A stretch of DNA of 32,690 nt, taken from Planctomycetota bacterium. GTDB lineage: Bacteria; Planctomycetota; Phycisphaerae; UBA1845; CAIVHJ01. The translations under genes were made by a program, and so were the position numbers. Each line of letters starts with the position of its first letter. Position 1 is the first letter of the stretch. Shown piece by piece: positions 1 through 7,465 of this stretch. The stretch is from NCBI GenBank assembly GCA_022573485.1, contig JACZTW010000004.1, positions 1 through 32,690 of the forward strand. Reading direction: 5' to 3'. The notes beneath the pieces were generated by a model that did no database searches, was not told where the DNA came from, and worked only from the letters and a program-made list of their open reading frames with translations.

Positions 1-2
1 AT

Positions 3-764
3 GTGCTGGAACACCCGACCCGCTCGCCGCCCCGCTACTTGACATTCCAGCAGTTCTTCGGCGGGCAGCACGCACCGATGCCCGTCCGCTTGGCGCTGTC
101 CGTGACAAAGACGGGCGATGCGACAGCGCGCTTCATTCAATTGACCAACCGCGGGAACGTCGAGACGCTCGAGTTTGCCTGGCCCGATCCGGCGATCAAG
201 AAATCGATCCCGGCCTCCGTGCCCGGCCGACATCCGGGTCATCCGGAACACGCCCTGGGACAGGACCGATTCAAATCGGTGTGTGCTTGCATGTACATTG
301 AGGGCACGGTCGTCCGCTGCGATATCTATATGCCGCTTGTATTGCTTGAGACCTGGCTGCCGCTCCGACGGGCCAGTCGCGACTTCATTGACGCCGGGGA
401 GATGGCGGATGCGCGGGAGCGACTGCGCGCCTTCTTCGCCGGTCGCAATCAAATCCGCATCAACGGCCGACGTGCAGCGGCGAGTGCGGTTCGGGTTTCG
501 TTCCTCGGCCCCGATGCCATGTCGATCGATGAACCGGGTCTCACCCGCTGGCGGGCGCAGGTGGAGCGGTTGGGCGCTTGGTCGGCGCGCGTCGGCGTGC
601 GCCTGACGTATGAGACCGACGTCCCAGTCAGTCAGGTCGAGCTCGTCTGGGATCTGTTCAACAATGTCGTGCTGGACGCCGCCGTCACGACGGTATTCGG
701 TGATTCGCGAAACGAGAAAGTTGTGACACCCTACAGCCCAAGCGTGTCATGGTCTCACCGCTGA
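3..764 (+). CDS. Unrecognised protein, possibly 5'-truncated by the window edge
   Basis: The reading frame is open from base 3 (a GTG) to a TGA ending at 764, giving 253 residues. The frame may continue upstream of the window, so the true start is unknown. I do not recognise the family. The sequence is soluble-looking, with no membrane segment or signal peptide. Short hydrophobic beta-like stretches alternate with Arg-rich helices. The C-terminal part (about residues 195-250) has a beta-sandwich flavour, with VGVRLTYETDVPVSQVELVW followed by the stretch TVFGDSRNEKVVTPYSPS. A second small ORF begins inside its last codons (ATG at 749, 16-bp overlap), which suggests translational coupling or one gene split by a frameshift. 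Coding status is supported by length and GC-rich codon use; function is unknown. Confidence 0.6.
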   Translation: MLEHPTRSPPRYLTFQQFFGGQHAPMPVRLALSVTKTGDATARFIQLTNRGNVETLEFAWPDPAIKKSIPASVPGRHPGHPEHALGQDRFKSVCACMYIEGTVVRCDIYMPLVLLETWLPLRRASRDFIDAGEMADARERLRAFFAGRNQIRINGRRAAASAVRVSFLGPDAMSIDEPGLTRWRAQVERLGAWSARVGVRLTYETDVPVSQVELVWDLFNNVVLDAAVTTVFGDSRNEKVVTPYSPSVSWSHR

Positions 765-964
765 CGGTTCAGCAATACTCTCTTTTCCGGCCGGCGGATT
801 ATTATCGAGGTGATCCGGAGACGTTGCTGGCCGAGCGTCGCCGGAGATTGCAAGCGGCCAGAGAACTGCGAAAGCAGGAGAACATCAAACTGCGACAACG
901 GCTGATCCCATGGCCGGACGACAAAACTACCCCTTATCCAGAAAGGCAGATTGTCTCACTTTGA
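749..964 (+). CDS. Small basic unrecognised protein, overlapping the preceding gene
   Basis: This 71-residue ORF starts at ATG 749 inside the end of the upstream gene and stops with TGA at 962-964. It is hydrophilic and strongly basic, with a predicted helix rich in Arg and Gln (LLAERRRRLQAARELRKQE, about residues 26-44) followed by a Pro-containing tail. No clear Shine-Dalgarno precedes the ATG, so expression would depend on coupling to the upstream frame. It could also be the displaced C-terminus of the upstream protein after a -1 frame change. I recognise no family. Confidence 0.5.
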   Translation: MVSPLTVQQYSLFRPADYYRGDPETLLAERRRRLQAARELRKQENIKLRQRLIPWPDDKTTPYPERQIVSL

Positions 965-1034
965 GTGAAACATATCACGACGGCTCCACGCATATCAAGT
1001 GAACTCCCGGTCCTTCTTCTTTCTTCCCTCTTCC

Positions 1035-3035
1035 CTATTTCTTCTTAGCGTCGTCCGCCATTTTCTCCAGTTTCTGAAGAAACTTGGGCATCCTGATTGA
1101 TTTGCGTCCGGTGGATTTTCCGGGGCCGCCGGGTTTGCCGCCGCGCTCCTCTTCCTCGCGGAGGTGCTTGCGGATGCGGCGCTGCTCGACCAAACCGAAG
1201 AAATTGCTGGCCATGATGTACAGCGTCAAGCCCGAAGGTGCGTTATAAAAGAACAAGATCATCATCGCGCTCATGACATACATCATCATGCGCTGCTGGG
1301 CCATTTGGTCGGCAGCCTTACCGGTCGCTTTGGCGGCGGCGGCCGGCTTGGGCATGAACTTCTGTTGCAGCCACATGCTGATGCCCAGCAGCAGCGGCAG
1401 GAGATTGAAAGAGGCCACGGTGCCGATCAATGGAATATCGAACGGATGATCGAAGTAGAACAGCGCATCGGGAACAGTCAGATCGTTGATCCACCAGAAG
1501 AACGGCTGATGGCGCATGGCCACGGTCGAATTCAGGGCGCCGAACAGGCCGGCCCAGATCGGCATCTGGCACATCATCGGCAGGCACGAGAGCATCTGCC
1601 CCGCCGGGTTGACGCCTTCCTGCTGATAGAGCTTCATGGTCTCCTGGTTCAGCCGAGTCTTGTCATTTGCGTATTTCTTGCGGAGTTCCTCCATCTTCGG
1701 CTGCAAAGTAGCCATTTGTCCCGCCATGCGGGCCATGCCGATCTGGCTCTTCTTGGTCAGGGGATGGAGGCAGGTTCGGACGATGATCACCAAGAAGATG
1801 ATGGCCATCCCGTAGTTGTAAGGCGGCACGTAGTCATGGCAGGCCTTGAGCAGCCAAACCATCGAATTGACGAACGGCGCCCATTGGCAGCAGTAATAAT
1901 CCACTTGAAGCAACTGCATATAGTTGCGCGAAAGATAGAGGGGGTTGCCTTCGAACACTTCTCTTGATTTGGATCCGAGATAGCAGTCGAATGAGAACGT
2001 GGTGCTGCCCTGAACCGGCACGCGAACCGCCGAATTGATCAGCCGAAAGCTGAGATCCTCGGTTTGGCCGTCTTCTTTGGACAGCCGGACGGCCTGCGCC
2101 GTCCAGGACGACGGCGACCCGCCCGTGCCCTTATTCAGCGCCACCGCAACAGCGAAGAAGCGGTTCGTCAGCCCACACCACGCAAAGCCGGCCTTCGATT
2201 GGTCGCTGTGAAGAAGTGGTTCGCCGGAGCCCTGTTTGACCTTGCTGTTTTGAAGTGACTCAATGTCGATCTGCCCACCGATGTCGAAGCCGACCGTGAC
2301 GCGACGATAGTCGATGCGCGATACGACGGACCCGTCGGGCGTTCGCAATCCCTCGCGCGGCACGCCGGTCGGGCCCAATTGAGTGATGATGACCTCCGCA
2401 GACTCGTCGCCGAGATTCTCATAACGGAGCACCAGCTCGAGCGCATCGGGGGCCTGCTCGCCCGACGGCGCCCGGAGAATGTAGGTCTTGGTCAGCCGGC
2501 CGATGGGCTGATCCTCGCCCTGGCGGAAGAACTCGATCCAGAATACCGCGCGTTCGGTTCCGTCGATGGTCTCGCGTTTGGCGTGCCAATACAGTTGGTC
2601 TAGCTGAAAGCTTTCCTCACCCCGCCTCAGATTGATGCTCTCGGTGACGAATGAGTACAGCAGCGTCTCATCTTTTAGTTTGACCGGCCCGATGATTGGA
2701 TAAAACTGTTCCTTGCGGATTGTTTCATAGTGGTCCCTCAGCCGCGCAGAGACCATCCCACCTCCGCGGTTGCTCAGCGTGAGCGCCAAAGCAAATGGGC
2801 TTTTGATGTTGGGATCAGTGCTGCCCAATTCGATGAATTGCTCGGCGTCCACGCCGCGCGCCTCCATATCGCGCGGCGCGCGGATAACCGGATCGGCCTT
2901 GTGATCCGCCGTTACGACTTCTTGCTGTGAAGCGGGTGGCGGCGGCTCAGGCCGAAACGCCCGGGTCAGCAGGTTCCAAACCACAAACGCCAGCAGGGCG
3001 GCGATGAGGGCTTTGAAGAGATTGTCTTTATCCAT
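1035..3035 (-). CDS. yidC: Membrane protein insertase YidC
   Basis: YidC/Oxa1/Alb3-family insertase, which inserts and folds inner-membrane proteins alone or with SecYEG. The 666-residue protein has the diderm layout. An N-terminal membrane anchor (about residues 8-25) is followed by a large periplasmic beta domain (about 55-380). The conserved insertase core comes next: first core segment about 407-425 with the family's hydrophilic-groove arginine at R420, a cytoplasmic helical hairpin about 428-475, and further segments about 485-503, 535-556 and 583-616. A basic tail (about 617-666, rich in Lys, Arg and Gly) could contact the ribosome. The start is an ATG at 3035 without a strong Shine-Dalgarno. 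The classical neighbours rnpA, rpmH, yidD and jag are absent, so the gene is displaced from the usual rpmH-rnpA-yidC locus, at least within this window. Confidence 0.97.
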   Translation of the reverse strand: MDKDNLFKALIAALLAFVVWNLLTRAFRPEPPPPASQQEVVTADHKADPVIRAPRDMEARGVDAEQFIELGSTDPNIKSPFALALTLSNRGGGMVSARLRDHYETIRKEQFYPIIGPVKLKDETLLYSFVTESINLRRGEESFQLDQLYWHAKRETIDGTERAVFWIEFFRQGEDQPIGRLTKTYILRAPSGEQAPDALELVLRYENLGDESAEVIITQLGPTGVPREGLRTPDGSVVSRIDYRRVTVGFDIGGQIDIESLQNSKVKQGSGEPLLHSDQSKAGFAWCGLTNRFFAVAVALNKGTGGSPSSWTAQAVRLSKEDGQTEDLSFRLINSAVRVPVQGSTTFSFDCYLGSKSREVFEGNPLYLSRNYMQLLQVDYYCCQWAPFVNSMVWLLKACHDYVPPYNYGMAIIFLVIIVRTCLHPLTKKSQIGMARMAGQMATLQPKMEELRKKYANDKTRLNQETMKLYQQEGVNPAGQMLSCLPMMCQMPIWAGLFGALNSTVAMRHQPFFWWINDLTVPDALFYFDHPFDIPLIGTVASFNLLPLLLGISMWLQQKFMPKPAAAAKATGKAADQMAQQRMMMYVMSAMMILFFYNAPSGLTLYIMASNFFGLVEQRRIRKHLREEEERGGKPGGPGKSTGRKSIRMPKFLQKLEKMADDAKKK

Positions 3036-3137
3036 AATTGTCGTCGATCACAAGCTGTTCCGTCAGCCGCCGCATATCAATCCCCGATCCCTGATCCCTT
3101 TCCCCTTCCCCTCCCTCTCATTCCCCTGTTGCTCTGG

Positions 3138-3320
3138 CCCGGATGATTCACCGCAGAGAACGCGGAGAACGCAGAGTGTTGTAGAGAAAGAAGTTGCGAG
3201 CGATCATGAATAGGCGTTGCTTTGACAGTGTGGATCGCCCGTCGTTCTGCCTCGGCTTCGCGAAGTCTTCTTCTCTTGCGTCTCTGCGGTCTCTGCGTTC
3301 TCTGCGGTGAATTATCCGGG
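3138..3320 (+). mobile_element. Element B, copy 1: 183-bp MITE-like repeat with long terminal inverted repeats
   Basis: The left arm (3138-3180) reads CCCGGATGATTCACCGCAGA and continues through GAACGC-type units. The right arm (3279-3320) is its near-perfect inverse, ending in GAATTATCCGGG. The interior includes AGAAGTTGCG (3189-3198) and GTTGCTTTGACAGTGTG (3216-3232), which recur in the same order and spacing in the second copy at 13715-13898, in opposite orientation. It lies between yidC and the phosphoesterase gene, eight bases downstream of the latter's stop. No transposase is encoded. The structure suggests a non-autonomous mobile or REP-like element; it could also work as a bidirectional terminator hairpin. 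Confidence 0.8.
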
Positions 3321-3327
3321 TTAGCCG

Positions 3328-4191
3328 TCACCGGCCTTCGTACAGGCGTTCGCCGAGAAAGTCATCCAGCTCCGGCACGGCTTTGACTTTTGCGACAGCC
3401 TTGTCGATGTCGTATTCCACGCGGACGAATTCAATCTTGGGCAGCACTCCGCCTTCGGGTGCGGCGGCTGGGTCGAGCATGATCGGCTTGTCCTCGTTGT
3501 TGTCATTCAGGGTGAAGTCATCCAGAATGCTGTCGTAGTTGTGCAGCAGGACATAGCAGGCCCGCGAATCCTGATCGCGCGGCTGGCCCACACTGCCGAC
3601 ATTGATGATGGCTTTTTCGTCGGGCGACAATTCAAAGATGTTCGGCTCGGGCAATTCCGAAGGCGGGTCGAAGTAAGGATCGTCCAGAAAAACGCCCGGT
3701 ACGTGTGTGTGGCCGGTGAAACAGGCTCGCTGGCCTTCCTCCAGGCGCTCGAAATTCGCGAGAATCTTGTGTGGGTTGGTATAGACATCTTCCGCAAAGA
3801 GGTATTCGTTCACCGGCCGCCGCGGCGAAGCATGTACGAACAACAGTTCCTTAAGTTGGACCCGAAAGGGCAGGCGGCCCAGAAACTCCCACCGCCGGTC
3901 ACGGGCGGCTTTGTGCGGTTCGCGCTCGAACACGTCGCGTGTCCAATAGCAGGCCCGCTCAGCGCCGATGTTAAAGTTGTACGGCTCATAGAAAACCGCT
4001 TGATCATGATTCCCGCACATACTAAACCGCACCCGCTCGATCACCAGGTCGAGGCAGTCGCCGGGGCTGGCCCCGTAGCCGACCACGTCGCCCAGACAAA
4101 TGATGTCCTTGATCCCTCGGCCGTCGATATCGGCGAGCACCGCTTCGAGGGCTTCAAGGTTGCCGTGAATATCAGAAATTATCGCAATCAT
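3328..4191 (-). CDS. Calcineurin-like metallophosphoesterase
   Basis: Calcineurin-like phosphoesterase of the YfcE/MJ0936-like branch, a cytosolic dinuclear-metal phosphodiesterase or phosphatase of unknown substrate. All metal-ligand motifs are present: SDIHGN at the N-terminus (D7, H9), GDVVGYG (D35), GNHD (N61, H62), a histidine at H120 (FVHAS) and GHTH (H161, H163). The 287 residues exceed the minimal YfcE fold because of an acidic C-terminal extension (about 205-287) containing the DNDNNED-like patch. The start is ATG 4191, directly before the SDIHGN strand as usual for the family; no good Shine-Dalgarno is visible. It appears monocistronic, with repeat DNA on both sides. Confidence 0.93.
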   Translation of the reverse strand: MIAIISDIHGNLEALEAVLADIDGRGIKDIICLGDVVGYGASPGDCLDLVIERVRFSMCGNHDQAVFYEPYNFNIGAERACYWTRDVFEREPHKAARDRRWEFLGRLPFRVQLKELLFVHASPRRPVNEYLFAEDVYTNPHKILANFERLEEGQRACFTGHTHVPGVFLDDPYFDPPSELPEPNIFELSPDEKAIINVGSVGQPRDQDSRACYVLLHNYDSILDDFTLNDNNEDKPIMLDPAAAPEGGVLPKIEFVRVEYDIDKAVAKVKAVPELDDFLGERLYEGR

Positions 4192-4337
4192 GTGGCAGCA
4201 GAGCAGTTATAAAAAGGTCGCGAGTTTAGAGTCCGGACTCAATGGGTTGCGCCAGAGGTCTCCACGCCCAAGGGAACGCAAGCGGCTGCCCATGTTAGGG
4301 TTTGGTCGGCATGACGTCAAATGTTCGGTCGTGGGGC

Positions 4338-4382
4338 ATGAGAAAGAGAAAAGAGAAAAGAGAAAAAGGGAACGGGAAAGGG
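4338..4382 (+). repeat. Purine-only low-complexity tract
   Basis: A run of GAAAAGA-type units covers roughly 4338-4382 with no pyrimidine until its last third. It lies in the 300-bp divergent gap between the phosphoesterase and tsaB. Such tracts can adopt unusual DNA structure or bind proteins, but no function can be assigned. Confidence 0.6.
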
Positions 4383-4410
4383 CTCTCCCCGGCAAGTGCG
4401 TGCTACTCGC

Positions 4411-4457
4411 TACTGGATACTGGTTACTGGATACTGGATACTGGATACTGGATACTG
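4411..4457 (+). repeat. Heptanucleotide tandem repeat, CTGGATA unit
   Basis: From 4413 the sequence is six consecutive 7-bp units. Five are CTGGATA and one (4420-4426) is CTGGTTA; a partial CTG follows at 4455-4457. The 7-bp period is not a multiple of three and shifts frame with copy number. The array ends exactly where the tsaB leader hairpin begins. Heptanucleotide short tandem repeats are known from cyanobacterial intergenic DNA (STRR sequences); relatedness here is not implied. Confidence 0.9.
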
Positions 4458-4484
4458 ACTCCTTCGGCCACAGCCGAAGGAGTC
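4457..4484 (+). promoter_or_regulatory. Leader hairpin enclosing the tsaB Shine-Dalgarno
   Basis: An 11-bp perfect stem (GACTCCTTCGG at 4457-4467, CCGAAGGAGTC at 4474-4484) closes a 6-nt loop. The 3' arm contains AAGGAG (4477-4482), nine bases before the GTG at 4492, so the only good ribosome-binding site would be paired with ACTCCTT in the 5' arm. No U-run follows, so it is not a typical intrinsic terminator. Translational control is an inference; it could also be a dispersed palindrome that happens to carry the site. Confidence 0.6.
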
Positions 4485-4491
4485 GGGAAGC

Positions 4492-5271
4492 GTGCCAAAG
4501 GCGGAGCGGTCGCGTAGAATTCCGATCGTGGCGCACGAACCGAACATCCTGGCCATCGAAACCTCCGGGCGCGTCGGCAGCGTGGCATTGGCCACCGGCT
4601 GCGAGTTGAAACAGTCCGCCAAATTCCGCGCGGATTTCAGCCATGCCGCGGAACTTCTGCCCACGATCGATGAGTTGTGTCGCCCGCTGAACTGGACACC
4701 CGGCGACATCGATCACGTTTACCTCTCGATCGGTCCCGGCAGCTTCACGGGTTTGCGGATTGCCGTCACACTGGCGCGGACCCTGGCACTCTCCATCAAG
4801 GCGGACATCGTCGCCGTTGCGACACTCGAAGTGATTGCCCAGAATGCATTGCTCGCGGGTGAACCTCCGCCGCACGTGGCGGTGCTCCTGGACGCCAAGC
4901 GCGGGCAAGTCTACTCAGCCGCATTCGAGCGGGCAGAGAGTCGATATGCACCAACTGTCGATGCCCGTATCGCCGACCCAATCGAATTCCTCAACGGTCT
5001 GCCGCAGCCGGTGTGCGTCCTCGGTGAAGGCATCACGTATCTTCGGGAGGCGTTGGCATGTGTGGCCCACACGGAACTGCCGGAAGCACTGTGGCCGCCA
5101 GGAGTGGAAACGGTTCTCAAGCTGGGGTATGAGAAAGCGCAGCAAGGACAGTTTGAACAACCCACTGCCTTGGTTCCGGTCTACCTCAGAAGGCCGGAGG
5201 CGGAAGAAGTGTGGGAACGGCGACACACCGGGAAAGGGAAGAACGAATCAGGTCCGCACGCGCGCGATTAG
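4492..5271 (+). CDS. tsaB: tRNA threonylcarbamoyladenosine biosynthesis protein TsaB
   Basis: TsaB (YeaZ) is the inactive ASKHA-fold partner of TsaD in the complex that makes N6-threonylcarbamoyladenosine at A37 of ANN-decoding tRNAs. The family N-terminus ILAIETS appears at about residues 19-25 and the hallmark GPGSFTGLR at 81-89. The overall length of 259 residues is normal to slightly long. The GTG at 4492 is chosen because AAGGAG lies nine bases upstream. A second GTG at 4528 would give a more typical N-terminus just before the first strand, but it lacks a ribosome-binding site. The TAG stop (5269-5271) belongs to the terminus of the adjacent repeat, so the basic C-terminal tail may have been altered by insertion. 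TsaD, TsaC and TsaE are not in this window. Confidence 0.93.
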   Translation: MPKAERSRRIPIVAHEPNILAIETSGRVGSVALATGCELKQSAKFRADFSHAAELLPTIDELCRPLNWTPGDIDHVYLSIGPGSFTGLRIAVTLARTLALSIKADIVAVATLEVIAQNALLAGEPPPHVAVLLDAKRGQVYSAAFERAESRYAPTVDARIADPIEFLNGLPQPVCVLGEGITYLREALACVAHTELPEALWPPGVETVLKLGYEKAQQGQFEQPTALVPVYLRRPEAEEVWERRHTGKGKNESGPHARD

Positions 5272-5408
5272 GCTCTGTCTGAAAACACCCAAGGAGCCGC
5301 AGATCCCGGCGCGCCGGGAAAATCCCGACTTGTCGGGAGTCTGCGCGAGGCCTCGCGCGGGTTAAGACCCGCGGCTCTTTGAAAGAATCTGAGTTTTCAG
5401 ACAGAACC
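5271..5408. mobile_element. Element A, copy 1: 138-bp palindromic element with TAG-bearing termini
   Basis: Both ends read inward as TAGG(C/T)TCTGTCTGAAAAC when the flanking TA is included, giving near-perfect terminal inverted repeats. Inside are the palindrome ATCCCGGCGCGCCGGGAAA (5303-5321), a TCCCGA/TCGGGA hairpin and the core GCGAGGCCTCGC with ACCCGCG. The reverse complement matches copy 2 (7894-8000) over most of the latter's length. The element sits exactly between tsaB and the minus-strand small ORF, and its two ends provide both stop codons. Flanking TA on both sides is consistent with insertion at a TA target. No transposase is encoded. Confidence 0.85.
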
Positions 5409-5593
5409 TAGTCGCCCAATCCTGCAAACAGAGCCTGAAGCAGGATGTTCGCGAACGTCGTGGAGGTCGTCTCCAGGCCCTGCAACACGGCGTCTCGCAC
5501 ACCCGGGCTGCACGAGGTCACTTGAAACAGGGCTCCTCCGGAGCACAAGGCCATGAGCAAGATCCGCCGGTATAATCTCGATCCCAAACGCAT
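5408..5593 (-). CDS. Small exported or lipoprotein-like protein, paralogue of the next ORF
   Basis: A 61-residue protein from ATG 5593, preceded by AGGGAG with six bases of spacing; an in-frame start farther upstream has no such site. It has a basic N-terminus, a hydrophobic stretch and then FQVTSC, which resembles a lipobox. The body is VRDAVLQGLETTSTTFANIL followed by LQALFAGL. The ORF at 5784-6020 shares the pattern GG-x2-FQ-x3-C-x3-(V/I)R-x2-VL-x-GL and a later ALF-x2-L. I know no function. Its TAG stop (5408-5410) lies in the terminus of element A, so the C-terminus is probably shorter than its ancestor: the paralogue continues with an acidic tail that this one lacks. Confidence 0.7.
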   Translation of the reverse strand: MRLGSRLYRRILLMALCSGGALFQVTSCSPGVRDAVLQGLETTSTTFANILLQALFAGLGD

Positions 5594-5688
5594 CACTTTC
5601 TCCCTATATTCTATGCCAGACAGCGAGGTAGAGGTCTCGATCAAGCCCTCATGCTAAATTGTACTCGAAGCGGGGAGGCAAGACGCAC

Positions 5689-5756
5689 AAAAAAACAGTC
5701 AGCGGGCCGCCGGCGGTGGCGAATATGAGGAATCGCCGCCTGCGCTCCGCTGACTG
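5689..5756 (-). terminator. Rho-independent terminator of the 78-residue ORF
   Basis: Read on the minus strand, a 10-bp perfect outer stem (5747-5756 with 5696-5705, CAGTCAGCGG/CCGCTGACTG) encloses a further GC-rich inner hairpin. It is followed directly by seven T (A-run at 5689-5695 on the plus strand). It begins 28 bases downstream of the TAG at 5784 and should end transcription before the paralogous small ORF. Confidence 0.85.
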
Positions 5757-5783
5757 TTGGTCTCTTGATTCCGGGCCGGACGA

Positions 5784-6020
5784 CTAGACTCCGCCGCCGG
5801 TGAGCCCGTCGGTCAGATCGTCATCCTGGCCGCTGTTGTCCAGGGACTGGAACAATGCACTGGTGAGCGACAAGAGCAAGATGTCGGTGGCGCCGTTAAG
5901 CCCCCCGAGAACCGTTGATCGGATTGACTGATCACATCCGCTCAGTTGGAAGGACACACCGCCCATCCCAATGAGCGTCATCCAAGTCATGATTTTCTTC
6001 AAACATTTTCTTTGACGCAT
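5784..6020 (-). CDS. Small exported or lipoprotein-like protein, paralogue of the preceding ORF
   Basis: A 78-residue protein from ATG 6020 with GAGGAG seven bases upstream, which fixes the start; an upstream TTG is less likely. The basic N-terminus MRQRKCLKK precedes a hydrophobic segment and the lipobox-like FQLSGC. The body then runs DQSIRSTVLGGLNGATDILL and ends in an acidic, Gly-rich tail (SGQDDDLTDGLTGGG). The Cys context suggests lipidation, but the hydrophobic core is short, so a simple exported peptide is also possible. The tandem paralogue at 5408-5593 shows local duplication. A strong terminator follows, so it is probably transcribed alone. Confidence 0.75.
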   Translation of the reverse strand: MRQRKCLKKIMTWMTLIGMGGVSFQLSGCDQSIRSTVLGGLNGATDILLLSLTSALFQSLDNSGQDDDLTDGLTGGGV

Positions 6021-6256
6021 GGATCCACTCCTCAATTCGACTGCCGTCGGCCACCCGGACTCCAGGTCCCATGCAGTCTCGCGGGTTTTCGATGCTCGGC
6101 GGATCTGTACTTGGCCCCAGCGACAGACAGCGCTGAGGCTCGTGTAGTATCATCGGCGGAAACCCCTCACCGGTTTAGCGGTTCGCGTTTGCCCGCCGGA
6201 CGGGCCGGAAATGCAGTTCGTCGGCCCCACGCCGGCCAGAAGCGGACAATCGGTCG

Positions 6257-6928
6257 TTAGCGATAGGCCATGGCGCCCAATCTCGCATTGAGATCGGCCA
6301 GAGAGAAATTCTGCCCCGGGCATTCAGTCTTATGAGTAACGGCCCCATGGGTTAAGAGGTTCTGGCGAGGGATGTTGCAGGTCCGCATCAGATAGCTGAC
6401 CAGATTCGCCAGCGAACGCATCTGGGCCTCGCTGGGGCGGCCACCACTCTGAAAATTGCCCACCAGGCAGATTCCAATGCCGTAGTCGTTGTAGCGGTTG
6501 TCAGGGGTCTTGCAGTGGGCCCCGTGCTTTTGCTTGACCCATCGCGGTCCGACTTGAATTTGGCCGTCGGGCGCGCCCCGGCCGTTGCCGAGGACGAAAT
6601 GATAGCCGAGTTCATTCCAGCCTCGCACCGTGCGGTGATAGCGGTCGAATTCGCGAGCACTGCCCGAATCGCTGGCACTATGATGGATCACGATATACTG
6701 CCAAGGTCGCCGGATTCCGCCGGGCAAATCAATGCTTGTCGGAAGCCCCCGTCGCATTGAGTAGGGATCGGGAGCGCGCACGGGGCGTCGCGGGTTTCGC
6801 ACGATTGTCGCCCGCCTGAGCGGCGCCCGGGTTCGCGGGATCAAGAGGGGATCAGGCAGATGGGATGCGCTCCGGCTGGTGGTACTCGTGCAGCCCGCCT
6901 GAATCAGGACCACACAAACGACGAGCAT
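6257..6928 (-). CDS. N-acetylmuramoyl-L-alanine amidase / PGRP-domain lipoprotein
   Basis: Zinc amidase of the Amidase_2/PGRP fold, cleaving the bond between MurNAc and the peptide stem, acting outside the inner membrane. From ATG 6928 there are 223 residues. A very short hydrophobic start ends in the lipobox-like LIQAGC (Cys13), and a Pro/Arg-rich linker of about 60 residues follows. In the catalytic domain IVIHHSAS supplies the first zinc histidine, GYHFVLGNG the conserved tyrosine, and THGAVTHKTECPG the second zinc histidine, a lysine and the zinc cysteine. The start is uncertain. ATG 6928 has AGGTGG six bases upstream but lacks an N-terminal positive charge. A TTG at 7036 has GGGAG nine bases upstream and would add 36 residues; the frame is open to 7075. 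Cell-wall remodelling or recycling is the likely role. Confidence 0.88.
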   Translation of the reverse strand: MLVVCVVLIQAGCTSTTSRSASHLPDPLLIPRTRAPLRRATIVRNPRRPVRAPDPYSMRRGLPTSIDLPGGIRRPWQYIVIHHSASDSGSAREFDRYHRTVRGWNELGYHFVLGNGRGAPDGQIQVGPRWVKQKHGAHCKTPDNRYNDYGIGICLVGNFQSGGRPSEAQMRSLANLVSYLMRTCNIPRQNLLTHGAVTHKTECPGQNFSLADLNARLGAMAYR

Positions 6929-7235
6929 CCGTGCCCACCTGGGGCCACTTCTGTTCGCCGGAGTCGGTGCGGGGTCAAACTGCCGGGGCGAGCCTGTCAC
7001 ACTGAACTTATCGGTTATCCAGGCACCGCTCGTCAAGGACTTATTCTCCCGACCGACTTGTAATTTCGCCCGCAACGGGTCGTTTCATCGCTCCGCGCCG
7101 CAAACGCAGACCCTCTCGCCCAGCACGGGGCCTCCCGCACCTCGACGCCCGCCACCGGCCGGCGAACGAGATGGGCCATCCTGCCCCGGAGGGTCTGTAT
7201 GAGACAAAGATTCCTGCCCTCTTTGATTTCCGTGT

Positions 7236-7255
7236 GCTAAACGGCAAGCCACGGG
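7236..7255 (-). repeat. Repeat C core, third partial copy
   Basis: The reverse complement of this segment is CCCGTGGCTTGCCGTTTAGC. It differs by a single base from the cores at 23449-23491 and at 24535-24577. Only the core is kept here; the conserved GTCAATGCGAGAGG half seen in the other two copies is missing. Confidence 0.65.
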
Positions 7256-7357
7256 ATGCGTCGTTCGCAGTGGCTTGGCCGTTTGGCAGACCTCACGAAC
7301 AATCGAAAGAAGCAGAAATCAGAGGCACCACCGTGAGGGAGTGCTTTGCAGTCCATC

Positions 7358-7465
7358 GCCCCTCCGGGGCGAGCACGACAAGCAAAACCCCTTCCCACGG
7401 GTTCCGCGTCCCGCTGCGCCGGGACGCGCCGCCCGTAGCTACAACCCTTGACCCCCTCAGGGTCA
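7358..7465. repeat. Cluster of three short hairpins in a 720-bp gene-free region
   Basis: The gap 6929-7649 shows no convincing gene; the overlapping ORFs on both strands look spurious. Within it, three palindromes follow each other. CGCCCC/GGGGCG is at 7358-7371. A perfect 9-bp stem CGCGTCCCG/CGGGACGCG (7405-7413 with 7420-7428) encloses a 6-nt loop. TGACCC/GGGTCA is at 7449-7465. The order resembles REP-type intergenic mosaics. A 20-nt match to repeat C lies just upstream at 7236-7255. Confidence 0.6.

Noticed and set aside
1164..1967. Long plus-strand ORF (267 codons) opposite yidC
   Set aside because: It is His/Gln/Arg-rich, antisense to an unambiguous YidC core, and a by-product of GC-rich codon bias.
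3138..3320. CRISPR-like interpretation of the GAGAACGCAGAG repeat units
   Set aside because: Units are internal to inverted arms, not direct repeats with unique spacers, and no cas gene is present.
3077..3331. Minus-strand ORF with a SPQRTQRPQRRKRRR-type sequence
   Set aside because: It is the translation of element B arms; such peptides arise wherever this repeat lies and have no gene features.
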